From positions 253 to 27,497 of the forward strand of contig MHXM01000056.1 in the NCBI GenBank assembly GCA_001825565.1: DNA of 27,245 nt, written 5' to 3'. The DNA comes from Desulfuromonadaceae bacterium GWC2_58_13 (GTDB taxonomy: Bacteria; Desulfobacterota; Desulfuromonadia; Desulfuromonadales; Trichloromonadaceae). Below, in pieces: positions 1 through 6,603 of this stretch. The notes under the pieces are model-generated. The model saw only the letters and a program-made list of their open reading frames with translations, was not told the origin of the DNA and ran no database searches. The position numbers and the translations under genes are program-made. How positions within the stretch are numbered: position 1 is the stretch's first letter; every line of letters starts with the position of its first letter.

Positions 1-1
1 C

Positions 2-70
2 GAACTGGTTCACAATCCGTATCTACAGTGTGCGGACTTGCCCAGCTTTATCCGGCTGCGGCTTGGCTGA
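2..70 (+). CDS. possible 3' end of an upstream gene (partial)
   Basis: Frame 2 from the left window edge reads 22 residues, beginning ELVHNPYLQCADLPSFIRLR, and stops with TGA at 68-70. That stop lies six bases before a strong hairpin at 76-107. A reading frame closing just before a terminator is what the tail of a plus-strand gene converging on the RDD gene would look like. The fragment is too short to assign to a family. The coding call rests only on position and on a residue composition that looks protein-like, so it could be chance. Confidence 0.3.
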   Translation, partial: ELVHNPYLQCADLPSFIRLRLG

Positions 71-72
71 CA

Positions 73-112
73 ATAAAACGGCGCGTTCCGAAAGGTTCGC
101 GCCGTTTCAGTG
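73..112. terminator. bidirectional hairpin terminator
   Basis: A 10-bp perfect stem, AAACGGCGCG at 76-85 pairing with CGCGCCGTTT at 98-107, encloses a 12-base loop. On the minus strand the stem is followed by TTTTATTG, so it best serves the RDD gene that ends at 131. It may also stop a plus-strand transcript ending near 70. Confidence 0.7.
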
Positions 113-130
113 TCCGGAGTCCGGAGTGGA

Positions 131-1537
131 TTATGGCAGATCGGTTTTTGTCTTGTCGGGTATTTCGGCCACGGCTGTGGCGGCCACTACCAGGGTGCCG
201 GCCAGACGGTCATTCCAGCCCCGGCGCCGGCGGTCGAAAAGGATTGCCAGAAAGCCAAGGCCCAGAAGTAGCAGGGAAAAAAGTCCACCGGTACTGCGCA
301 AAAACGCCTGGGAAAAAGCCAAGGGCGTGCCCGATTCAGTTTCGACCCGCAGGCGCAGAAACATTTTGCCGGGGGTCTGACCGATCAGAAAATGAAACAG
401 GGTGAAATAGCCGAAGCAGACGGAAAAAAGGACCAGAAAATAAGGGATCGCCAGGTTCACCAGAACTTCCCGGCTGGGCAGCAGGCTCTGCGATTCTTCC
501 GGCGCCAAGGCCGCCTCGCCGGCCACCAGAAACAACAGGATGGCGACCGCCAGTACCATCAGGTCGATGATCAGGGCCAGGGTGCGGGTAATGGGAGATG
601 GTGTCGTCGGTTCCGCAACCGAATCAACCGCTGGAGTCGCCGCAAGGGCGGTCAGCAAATCTTCCTGGCCTTTGGCCCGGGGCGCCTCGGCCGCGATGTC
701 CGAGGCAGGAACGATCGTCTCCGCCGACCCCGCGACAGCAGTTCCCATCACGGGTGCGGCTTCCGTTTCGGGGCCGAAAGGAAGTTCCTCCCGGATGGTC
801 TCCGTTAGATCGGCGGTCACGGGGGTCAGGATTTCTTCTCCCGGCCCCCGTAACTCAAAAGGGTTGCGGGGGCCCTCCTGTTCCTTCGCTTTAGGCGTTT
901 TATTGATTTCTATCGGGGGTTCTTCCTCAAAATTCCAGTCGGGAAGATCGTCGGTTGCCATCGGTTCGAGAGGTTCTTCCTCTTCGAGCTGGCTTTCGTC
1001 AAGGGCTGGCAGGTCGGCATCCCAGGAAAGGTCGAGACCAAAAGTGTCATCCTTTTCGGATTCCTCGAAATTGCCGTCTTCTTCGTCCGTGGCTGTCCCC
1101 TGAGGTGTTTCTTCCGCCCAATCGAAGTCTTCCACGGGCACTGAGTCCGCTGCCGGTGTCGGTGCCGTGGCTTGCGGTTCTTCATCCCATGAAAATGTAT
1201 CGTCTTCGAGGGGGAGGGGGGCAGCGGTCGTTTGGGCGGCTCCGCCGAGTTTTGGCGGAACGACCTTCGGCGGTACGGGAGGGGCCGGGGTGCTGCTCTC
1301 GTCCATGAAGTCGAACCCGAAGTCGGTGGGTGCTGTTGCGGCTGCCGGGGGTATTGGGCTCAATATGTCGAGATCCGCCGATTCCGGCGCCGGGGAGATG
1401 GCTGCTTGGGTCGGCAGGTGAGGGAAAATCAGGCTGCGCAGGTTGAATTTGCGTTTGAAGGAAGTCAGGTCGTTGCCGCATTTTTTACAGCTGTCCAGAT
1501 AATCAAAGCTGTGATAGCCGCATTTAGGGCATTTCAT
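131..1537 (-). CDS. zinc-ribbon and RDD-domain membrane protein
   Basis: This 468-residue protein has three parts. The N-terminus is a zinc ribbon with Cys pairs at residues 4/7 and 18/21 (CPKC...CKKC). A long, acidic, Pro/Ala/Glu-rich and presumably disordered linker fills about residues 40-310. The C-terminus (about 313-455) is an RDD domain with hydrophobic segments around LALIIDLMVLAVAILLFLVA, IPYFLVLFSVCFGYFTLF and GGLFSLLLLGLGFLAILF, plus the typical GQTPGKMFLRLRV stretch. RDD domains are membrane domains of mostly unknown function, sometimes linked to transport. The start is ATG at 1535-1537 behind AAAGGAGA. It is last in the prmA-rsmE operon, 30 bases after the rsmE stop. The function is not known; the domain call is firm. 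Confidence 0.85.
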   Translation of the reverse strand: MKCPKCGYHSFDYLDSCKKCGNDLTSFKRKFNLRSLIFPHLPTQAAISPAPESADLDILSPIPPAAATAPTDFGFDFMDESSTPAPPVPPKVVPPKLGGAAQTTAAPLPLEDDTFSWDEEPQATAPTPAADSVPVEDFDWAEETPQGTATDEEDGNFEESEKDDTFGLDLSWDADLPALDESQLEEEEPLEPMATDDLPDWNFEEEPPIEINKTPKAKEQEGPRNPFELRGPGEEILTPVTADLTETIREELPFGPETEAAPVMGTAVAGSAETIVPASDIAAEAPRAKGQEDLLTALAATPAVDSVAEPTTPSPITRTLALIIDLMVLAVAILLFLVAGEAALAPEESQSLLPSREVLVNLAIPYFLVLFSVCFGYFTLFHFLIGQTPGKMFLRLRVETESGTPLAFSQAFLRSTGGLFSLLLLGLGFLAILFDRRRRGWNDRLAGTLVVAATAVAEIPDKTKTDLP

Positions 1538-1567
1538 AGAATCTCCTTTCGCGAAGCAACGATCAGG

Positions 1568-2311
1568 CTACCCACCGCTTGGAGGGCCCAGATCTCCATA
1601 AATGTACTGCAAAATGCTTGCCACGGCAAACCCCGCTGTTTCACTTCGCAGAATTCTTGGACCGATGCGTACCGATTGAAAGCCGTGTCGCCGGGCAAGA
1701 GCGGCTTCCCCGCTGCTGAATCCCCCCTCGGGGCCGACCAGAATGGCGGCGGAAGCCGGAGGTGCTTCGGGCAAAGCAGCCGCCAACGGCAGGCTCTCTT
1801 CCTCCCACAACATCAGCCGCAAGCTGGCCCGACAGTCCGTCAAAACCCCGACCAGTGGCTGAACCTCGTCGAGTCGGGGCAGGATCGGCCGCCGGCACTG
1901 GCGGGCCGCTTCCTGTACAACTTTTTGCCAACGTTGCTGCCGGTTCGACCGGCGCTGATCGGAGTGCTGGGGGATGCCGCGTTCGCTTAGTACCGGAGAG
2001 AAGGCGTTGATGCCCAGTTCGGTTCCTTTCTGCAGCACCAACTCCATTTTGTCGCCCTTGGGCAGGGCCTGGATCAGTTGCACGGGGAGGGCGGTTTCCT
2101 GCTCGGACCAGTGTTCCAGGATGAGAGCGGTCGCCGTATGTTTGCCAAGGGTTTCCAGTCGGCAATGAAACAGTGAGCCCAAACCGTCCAGCAAAAGTAA
2201 TTCATCGCCAACCGACAGGCGCAACACCGTCTTCAGGTGATGCGTCACCTCGTCGGGCAGAACCGCTTCATCGCCTGCAAACGCTTCGGGAGGGACGAAA
2301 AAGCGGCGCAT
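1568..2311 (-). CDS. rsmE: 16S rRNA (uracil-1498-N3)-methyltransferase RsmE
   Basis: RsmE methylates N3 of U1498 in 16S rRNA using S-adenosylmethionine and belongs to the SPOUT knotted methyltransferases. The 247-residue length fits the family. The C-terminal knot is clear: ILVGPEGGF at about residues 190-198, then RIGPRILRSETAGFAVASIL, the SAM-binding LG-x-RILRxETA signature. The N-terminus MRRFFV is the usual PUA-like start. The prmA stop (TAA, 2312-2314) abuts this ATG directly as TAAATG, so the two are translationally coupled in one operon. PrmA-RsmE pairing is common in bacteria and groups two translation-apparatus methyltransferases. Confidence 0.95.
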   Translation of the reverse strand: MRRFFVPPEAFAGDEAVLPDEVTHHLKTVLRLSVGDELLLLDGLGSLFHCRLETLGKHTATALILEHWSEQETALPVQLIQALPKGDKMELVLQKGTELGINAFSPVLSERGIPQHSDQRRSNRQQRWQKVVQEAARQCRRPILPRLDEVQPLVGVLTDCRASLRLMLWEEESLPLAAALPEAPPASAAILVGPEGGFSSGEAALARRHGFQSVRIGPRILRSETAGFAVASILQYIYGDLGPPSGG

Positions 2312-3235
2312 TTACGCCTCTTTGCGATATTGCAGGCAGATCCACTCGGATTCGCGGCTGATTTTGGGACCAGTCAGGTGAAAAGCGGCGAAGGCGCTGG
2401 TGACCAGGGCTTCTTTTCCCTCCAGGATGCCGGAGAGAATCAGGGTGCCTCCAGGAGCCAGGCGCTTCGTCAATTCGGTTCCGAGGCGAATGTTCTCTTC
2501 GGCTAGAATGTTGGCGACCACCACATCAAAACCACCTTCCAGGGTATCCAGGGACTCCCCGGTTATTTCGATCCGGTCGATCACTCCGTTGAGTTTCGCA
2601 TTTTCGGTTGCGGTGCGGCAGGATTCTTCTTCGATGTCGCAGGCCAGGACCCGTTTGGCGCCGAGGGCCGCGGCGGCAATCGCCAGAATGCCCGAACCGG
2701 TGCCGACGTCGAGCACCCGCGCGGGATGCGGCGGGGTTTCGTATAGGTCGGCCAGCGCTTCGAGGCAGAGTCGGGTGGTCCCATGGGTGCCGGTGCCGAA
2801 GGCCATTCCCGGGTCGAGGTTGACCACCACGTCATCCGCGGCCGGAGTGAGGATTTCCCAGGTCGGTTTGACGATCAGGCGTTTGCCGATGCGGACGGCG
2901 CTGAAATGCTGTTTCCACCCTTCCGCCCAGTCTTCATTCTGCACCGGGCGGCTTTCAATGGTCAGCGGCAGCAGGCCGGGAACCAGCGGCTCGAGCCAGA
3001 GCAATTGGGCCTTGACCATTTCCTTGAGGTCGGTCTGACTCCCGGTTCGGGGAAAGTAGGCTTTGATCCAGTAGTTTTCCGGTGGGGATTCGTCAGGGTC
3101 CGGCACGACGAAAGTGTCCAGTTTCCGTTCTTCGACGGTGACCCCCTCGCAGCCCAGTTCCGCCAGTTCGCTACAGACCAGATCGATGCCTGCGGAGGGG
3201 ACGTGGATATCCAATTCAAGCCATGTTTTTTTCAT
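2312..3235 (-). CDS. prmA: ribosomal protein L11 methyltransferase PrmA
   Basis: PrmA trimethylates ribosomal protein L11 using S-adenosylmethionine. The 307-residue protein has an N-terminal substrate-recognition domain and a Rossmann methyltransferase domain. Visible motifs are GMAFGTGTH at residues 143-151, the SAM loop LDVGTGSG at 175-182, the acidic strand end ACDIE at 198-202, and ANILAE at 241-246, which replaces the NPPY-type motif in this family. The start is ATG at 3233-3235 with GGGTGG just upstream. It is first of a three-gene minus-strand operon with rsmE and the RDD gene. A perfect 7-2-7 palindrome (3245-3260) sits ten bases before the start codon. Confidence 0.96.
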   Translation of the reverse strand: MKKTWLELDIHVPSAGIDLVCSELAELGCEGVTVEERKLDTFVVPDPDESPPENYWIKAYFPRTGSQTDLKEMVKAQLLWLEPLVPGLLPLTIESRPVQNEDWAEGWKQHFSAVRIGKRLIVKPTWEILTPAADDVVVNLDPGMAFGTGTHGTTRLCLEALADLYETPPHPARVLDVGTGSGILAIAAAALGAKRVLACDIEEESCRTATENAKLNGVIDRIEITGESLDTLEGGFDVVVANILAEENIRLGTELTKRLAPGGTLILSGILEGKEALVTSAFAAFHLTGPKISRESEWICLQYRKEA

Positions 3236-3244
3236 CCACCCTGT

Positions 3245-3260
3245 TTAACAAAGTTGTTAA
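3245..3260. promoter_or_regulatory. 16-bp palindrome in the prmA leader
   Basis: TTAACAA-AG-TTGTTAA is a perfect 7-bp inverted repeat with a 2-bp centre, ten bases upstream of the prmA ATG on the minus strand. It is AT-rich, so it is not a terminator. A dimeric regulator could bind here, or it could be a weak mRNA hairpin near the ribosome site. No specific regulator can be named. Confidence 0.35.
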
Positions 3261-3278
3261 TCAAAGGCAATAAAAACC

Positions 3279-3308
3279 TTGACAAGGGCGGAGCGTTTCA
3301 GGTTTAAT
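3279..3308 (+). promoter_or_regulatory. sigma70-type promoter, 18-bp spacer
   Basis: TTGACA at 3279-3284 (6/6 of consensus) and TTTAAT at 3303-3308 (5/6) are 18 bp apart. Transcription would start near 3315, ten bases before a 31-codon reading frame, and would read on into ppsR. The -35 is within CCTTGACAAGG, which reads TTGTCA on the other strand and might also serve prmA. Confidence 0.5.
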
Positions 3309-3324
3309 TAAGGTGTATAAACTA

Positions 3325-3420
3325 ATGAAATTTTTACCTTTTATGGTTACGTTCTTACTTTATGCGGTTTTTGGAATCAATGACTGGGGCGGGACTTGGC
3401 AAGCCGCCAAGATAAAATGA
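3325..3420 (+). CDS. candidate 31-residue membrane peptide
   Basis: ATG at 3325 opens a 31-codon frame ending at TGA 3418-3420. It starts MKFLPFMVTFLLYAVFGIND, continues WGGTWQAAKIK, and reads as one hydrophobic transmembrane helix with a basic C-terminal tail. AAGGTG at 3310-3315 lies nine bases before the ATG and could be a ribosome site. Against this, the strong promoter at 3279-3308 predicts a transcript starting near 3315, which would exclude most of that site. Translation would then need a more upstream start or a nearly leaderless mRNA. I do not recognise the peptide. Confidence 0.35.
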   Translation: MKFLPFMVTFLLYAVFGINDWGGTWQAAKIK

Positions 3421-3437
3421 AGTTTATGAGACTTTTC

Positions 3438-3465
3438 TTGCGTAGTTTAATTGTCATGCTAGAAT
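3438..3465 (+). promoter_or_regulatory. promoter for ppsR with extended -10
   Basis: TTGCGT (3438-3443) and TAGAAT (3460-3465, 5/6 of consensus) are separated by 16 bp. TG at 3457-3458 gives an extended -10 (TGCTAGAAT). The initiation site would be about 20 bases upstream of the ppsR start codon. Confidence 0.4.
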
Positions 3466-3493
3466 TATCACGAAACTTTCATGAGGAAGCCGC

Positions 3494-4300
3494 ATGCCTG
3501 AATCGCAGATTGTTTTTCTGTTGTCCGACGCTACAGGCGAAACGGCCGAAAAAATGGTCATGGCAGCCCTTCTTCAGTTTCGTGACCGGGATGTAAAGCT
3601 GCGGCGAATCAGTAATGTGCGCAGCAAAAACCAGGTTTACGAGGCTCTCGACGAAGCGCTGTCCGCCAACGGGATGGTGGTCTATACCATCGTCAATCGC
3701 GAATTGGCCCGACTGGTTCATGACGAATGTGGTTCTCTGGGGCTGCCCAGCATCGATCTGCTCACTCCGCTGCTGATGCGTATCGCCGAGTTCTTCGGAC
3801 ATTCCCCCCGGGAGACGCCAGGTTTGCTCCATGGGGTTGATGAAGATTATTTCCGCCGGGTCGATGCCGTGGAATTTACCGTCAAGCATGACGACGGCCA
3901 GGAAACCGCCCATTTGCCGAAGGCCGACATCGTCCTGGTGGGGGTATCGCGGAGCAGCAAGACGCCGCTTTCGATTTACCTGGCGCACCGGGGGTGGAAA
4001 GTGGCGAACGTTCCGTTGGTCAAGGGGATCGATCCCCCGAAGGAACTTTTCGCCGTCGATCCCAAACGGGTCGTCGGACTGATTATCGATTCCCAGCGTC
4101 TGCTGGAACTGCGGGTGACAAGGCTCAAACACCTGGGATTGGATACCAAGGCGGCCTATGCCGATTTTGGCCAGATCGAGGATGAATTGCAGTACGCCCG
4201 GGCTTTCTTCCGCAAGCAACCCTGGGTGGTGATCGATGTATCGGGGAAGGCCGTGGAAGAAACCGCCAACGAGGTGCTGGTAAAACTCAAGCTGAAGTGA
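3494..4300 (+). CDS. ppsR: PEP synthase / pyruvate phosphate dikinase regulatory protein
   Basis: This DUF299-family bifunctional enzyme inactivates PEP synthase or PPDK by ADP-dependent threonine phosphorylation and reactivates it by Pi-dependent dephosphorylation. The 268-residue length is typical. The P-loop-like GVSRSSKTP is at residues 150-158, and the N-terminal SDATGETAE and central HSPRETPGL stretches are family hallmarks. Start is ATG behind GAGGAA with five bases spacing. It stands alone on the plus strand, with a promoter at 3438-3465. Its enzyme target is not in the window. It would control the pyruvate-to-PEP step, which matters for gluconeogenic growth on acetate or lactate. Confidence 0.93.
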   Translation: MPESQIVFLLSDATGETAEKMVMAALLQFRDRDVKLRRISNVRSKNQVYEALDEALSANGMVVYTIVNRELARLVHDECGSLGLPSIDLLTPLLMRIAEFFGHSPRETPGLLHGVDEDYFRRVDAVEFTVKHDDGQETAHLPKADIVLVGVSRSSKTPLSIYLAHRGWKVANVPLVKGIDPPKELFAVDPKRVVGLIIDSQRLLELRVTRLKHLGLDTKAAYADFGQIEDELQYARAFFRKQPWVVIDVSGKAVEETANEVLVKLKLK

Positions 4301-4333
4301 CGTTTGATCCGATAAATGAACCTACGCTTTACC

Positions 4334-4353
4334 GATTGAAGCATTTTTCAATC
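4334..4353. promoter_or_regulatory. inverted repeat over the -35 of the response regulator gene
   Basis: GATTGAA-N6-TTCAATC is a perfect 7-bp inverted repeat. It overlaps a candidate promoter, TTGAAG (4336-4341) 16 bp from TATCTA (4358-4363). It is a plausible operator, perhaps for autoregulation. The stem is too AT-rich to be a good terminator for ppsR. Confidence 0.35.
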
Positions 4354-4386
4354 TGACTATCTAGGAAGTACGAAAAGGAGATAACA

Positions 4387-5058
4387 ATGCGAATTCTGGT
4401 TGTAGAAGACGAAAAAAAAGTGGCAAGCTTCATTAAACGTGGCCTCGAAGAAGAAAGTTTTGCCGTTGACGTTGCTTACGATGGCGAAGAAGGCCGCTAC
4501 ATGGCTGAAACCAATCAGTACGACCTGATCCTGATGGACGTCATGCTGCCGAAAAAAGACGGCCTGACCGTCGTTCGTGAGCTGCGTGAAAAAAATATCG
4601 CCGTTCCGGTCCTCTGCCTGACTGCCAAGGACACGGTGGACGACATCGTTGCCGGTCTCGATTCGGGCAGTGACGACTATCTGACCAAGCCTTTCGCCTT
4701 TGCCGAATTGCTGGCACGGGTGCGCGCCTTGCTGCGCCGCGGAGCTCAGGACCGTGGGGCGGAAATCCATTTTGCCGACCTGCGGCTCGACCCGGTGGAG
4801 CATAAGGTCTGGCGCGGCAACAAGGAAATCGATCTGACCGCCAAGGAATACGCCCTGCTCGAGTATTTCATGCGCAACCCCAACCAGACCCTGACCCGGA
4901 CCATGATCGCCGAACATGTCTGGGACTATACGTTCGATTCTTTCACCAACATCATCGACGTGTACGTCAATTATCTGCGCAAGAAAATCGACAAGGATTT
5001 TGACAAGAAACTGATTCACACCGTGAGGGGCGCGGGATATGTCCTTAAGGAGGAGTAG
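4387..5058 (+). CDS. OmpR-family response regulator
   Basis: This is a 223-residue two-component transcription factor. The receiver domain (1-115) shows the acidic pair in VVEDEKK (residues 7-8), the phospho-acceptor D51 in LILMDVMLPKKDG, T79 in CLTAKD, and K101 in YLTKPFAF. A winged-helix DNA-binding domain (about 127-221) ends in the usual DVYVNYLRKKID...LIHTVRGAGYVLKEE. It resembles the CusR/QseB/PcoR group. ATG follows AAAAGGAGA. The stop codon touches the TTG start of the kinase gene, so the pair is co-transcribed. The signal cannot be deduced: no metal efflux or other target gene lies next to it. Confidence 0.94.
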   Translation: MRILVVEDEKKVASFIKRGLEEESFAVDVAYDGEEGRYMAETNQYDLILMDVMLPKKDGLTVVRELREKNIAVPVLCLTAKDTVDDIVAGLDSGSDDYLTKPFAFAELLARVRALLRRGAQDRGAEIHFADLRLDPVEHKVWRGNKEIDLTAKEYALLEYFMRNPNQTLTRTMIAEHVWDYTFDSFTNIIDVYVNYLRKKIDKDFDKKLIHTVRGAGYVLKEE

Positions 5059-6504
5059 TTGGCCTTTTGCCTCTGCTCCCGGTCCATCCGTTTTCGTCTG
5101 ACCTTCTGGTATGTCGTCACCCTGGCCGCCATCCTGGCGGCCAGTGGTTCCTACTGGTACTGGACCCTGTCCAGAAACCTGCAGGGCCATGTGGACGAAA
5201 AGCTGCTTCTGGTCGCCGAGGACGTCATTTCCTTTCATCTCCTCGACCGTCATGCGCCCTCTGGTAGTTTTTCCTGCCGCGAGCTGGAAGATTTTATCCG
5301 CAGTCACAACTGGAGCGAATTCGTTCAGTTTCTCAACGAGCAGGGAAATATCGCCTGCTACAGCAGCAACCTCAAGGATGGTTTTCTTCCCACCAGCGCC
5401 GAGGCCTTGCGCGCGGCTCGAAACAACCGGCACCATTTCGAAACGGTTTTCCTGGCCCAGGGAAAGCCGCTTCGGCTGCTGACCTATCCGGTGATATCCG
5501 AGGGGCATCTGGTCGATATCGTTCAGGTGGCCCAGGATCTCGAGCCGATGCTGAAAACCCTGCATGAACACCGTCTGTCGTTGACCATTTACAGCCCTTT
5601 GCTGCTGTTGATATTGTCGGTCGGCGGCTGGTTCGTCTCCGGCCGGACCTTGCTTCCGGTGGTGCAGATTACTCGTGCCGTACGTCGGATCAGCGCTGAA
5701 AATCTGTCCCAGAGACTGCCGGTCGAGGAATGCCGGGACGAGATTTCGGATCTGCAGGAAACCTTCAACTCGATGTTGGAGCGGCTGGAAGACTCGTTCA
5801 ACAAGGTGCGTCAGTTTACCGCCGACGCCTCGCATGAGCTGAGGACGCCGCTGGCCATTCTCAAGGGCGAAACCGAGGTCACCCTGCGCTGGGCCAGAGA
5901 CGCCGATGAACTGCGCCGGACCCTTGAATCGAATATGGAAGAAATCGATCGCATGGGGCGGATCATCGAAGATCTGCTGGCGCTGGCCAAGAGCGAGGCG
6001 GGAGAAATTCCCCTGGGTCTTGCCGATGTGAACCTGAGCGATCTGCTGCAGGATCTTTACTTGCAGGGGAAAACCCTGGCTGAACCGAAGTCCATCGAGT
6101 TCAACTTGCACCTGCAGGTGGATCGGGAAATCCATCTGCGGGGCGATCAGCTGCAACTGCATCGCATGCTGCTCAACCTGGTATCCAACGGGGTCAAGTA
6201 CACTCCGGCGGGCGGGCGGGTCGAGGTCTTCCTGGCGACGACCGGCGACAAGGCGCAAATCCGCGTGGTGGATACCGGATTCGGCATCGCCGAAGAGCAT
6301 TTCCCTCATCTGTTCGACCGGTTTTATCGGATCGATGAAGCACGCAACCGGGATATCGGCGGCAGCGGACTGGGGCTTTCCATCGTTAAGTGGATCGTCG
6401 ATGCCCATGGCGGGACGATCGAGGTCAAATCGGAGCTGAACAAGGGGAGCGAATTCACCGTGACCTTGCCGCTCGGCGGTCCGCCGAACAGATCGGACGT
6501 CTGA
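5059..6504 (+). CDS. membrane sensor histidine kinase
   Basis: This 481-residue orthodox kinase pairs with the preceding regulator. It has a first membrane helix (about residues 13-35), a periplasmic sensor region (about 36-172), a second helix (about 173-195, LSLTIYSPLLLLILSVGGW), HAMP (about 196-250), and an HisKA H-box with H259 in FTADASHELRTPL. The HATPase domain has an N-box LLNLVSNGVKYTP, a G1 box VVDTGFGIAEEHF, an F-box LFDRFYRID, and a G2 box GGSGLGLSIVKWIV. The start is a TTG at 5059-5061, immediately after the upstream TAG and five bases behind AAGGAGG (5047-5053). No ATG start would keep the first membrane helix. The periplasmic domain has no motif that names a ligand. Confidence 0.93.
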   Translation: MAFCLCSRSIRFRLTFWYVVTLAAILAASGSYWYWTLSRNLQGHVDEKLLLVAEDVISFHLLDRHAPSGSFSCRELEDFIRSHNWSEFVQFLNEQGNIACYSSNLKDGFLPTSAEALRAARNNRHHFETVFLAQGKPLRLLTYPVISEGHLVDIVQVAQDLEPMLKTLHEHRLSLTIYSPLLLLILSVGGWFVSGRTLLPVVQITRAVRRISAENLSQRLPVEECRDEISDLQETFNSMLERLEDSFNKVRQFTADASHELRTPLAILKGETEVTLRWARDADELRRTLESNMEEIDRMGRIIEDLLALAKSEAGEIPLGLADVNLSDLLQDLYLQGKTLAEPKSIEFNLHLQVDREIHLRGDQLQLHRMLLNLVSNGVKYTPAGGRVEVFLATTGDKAQIRVVDTGFGIAEEHFPHLFDRFYRIDEARNRDIGGSGLGLSIVKWIVDAHGGTIEVKSELNKGSEFTVTLPLGGPPNRSDV

Positions 6505-6542
6505 GGCTCGGGTTCGGCAGGAGATCCAAGGAGAATGTCAAT

Positions 6543-6585
6543 AAAGAGCGGCCCCGGAATTGTTCCCGGAGCCGCTCTTTCGTCT
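6543..6585. terminator. bidirectional terminator between kinase and cytochrome genes
   Basis: AAAGAGCGGC (6543-6552) pairs with GCCGCTCTTT (6571-6580), with additional CCGG/CCGG pairing inside. The stem is GC-rich, with A-runs on one side and T-runs on the other, so it can stop transcripts from both convergent genes. Confidence 0.8.
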
Positions 6586-6603
6586 CGGGCGGTTAATGTG
6601 CGG

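Noticed and set aside
4357..6408. 683-codon open frame on the minus strand
   Set aside because: It lies antisense to the response regulator and kinase genes, which have complete domain signatures. The antisense translation is Gln/Gly/His-rich with no domain, as expected from high-GC codon bias.
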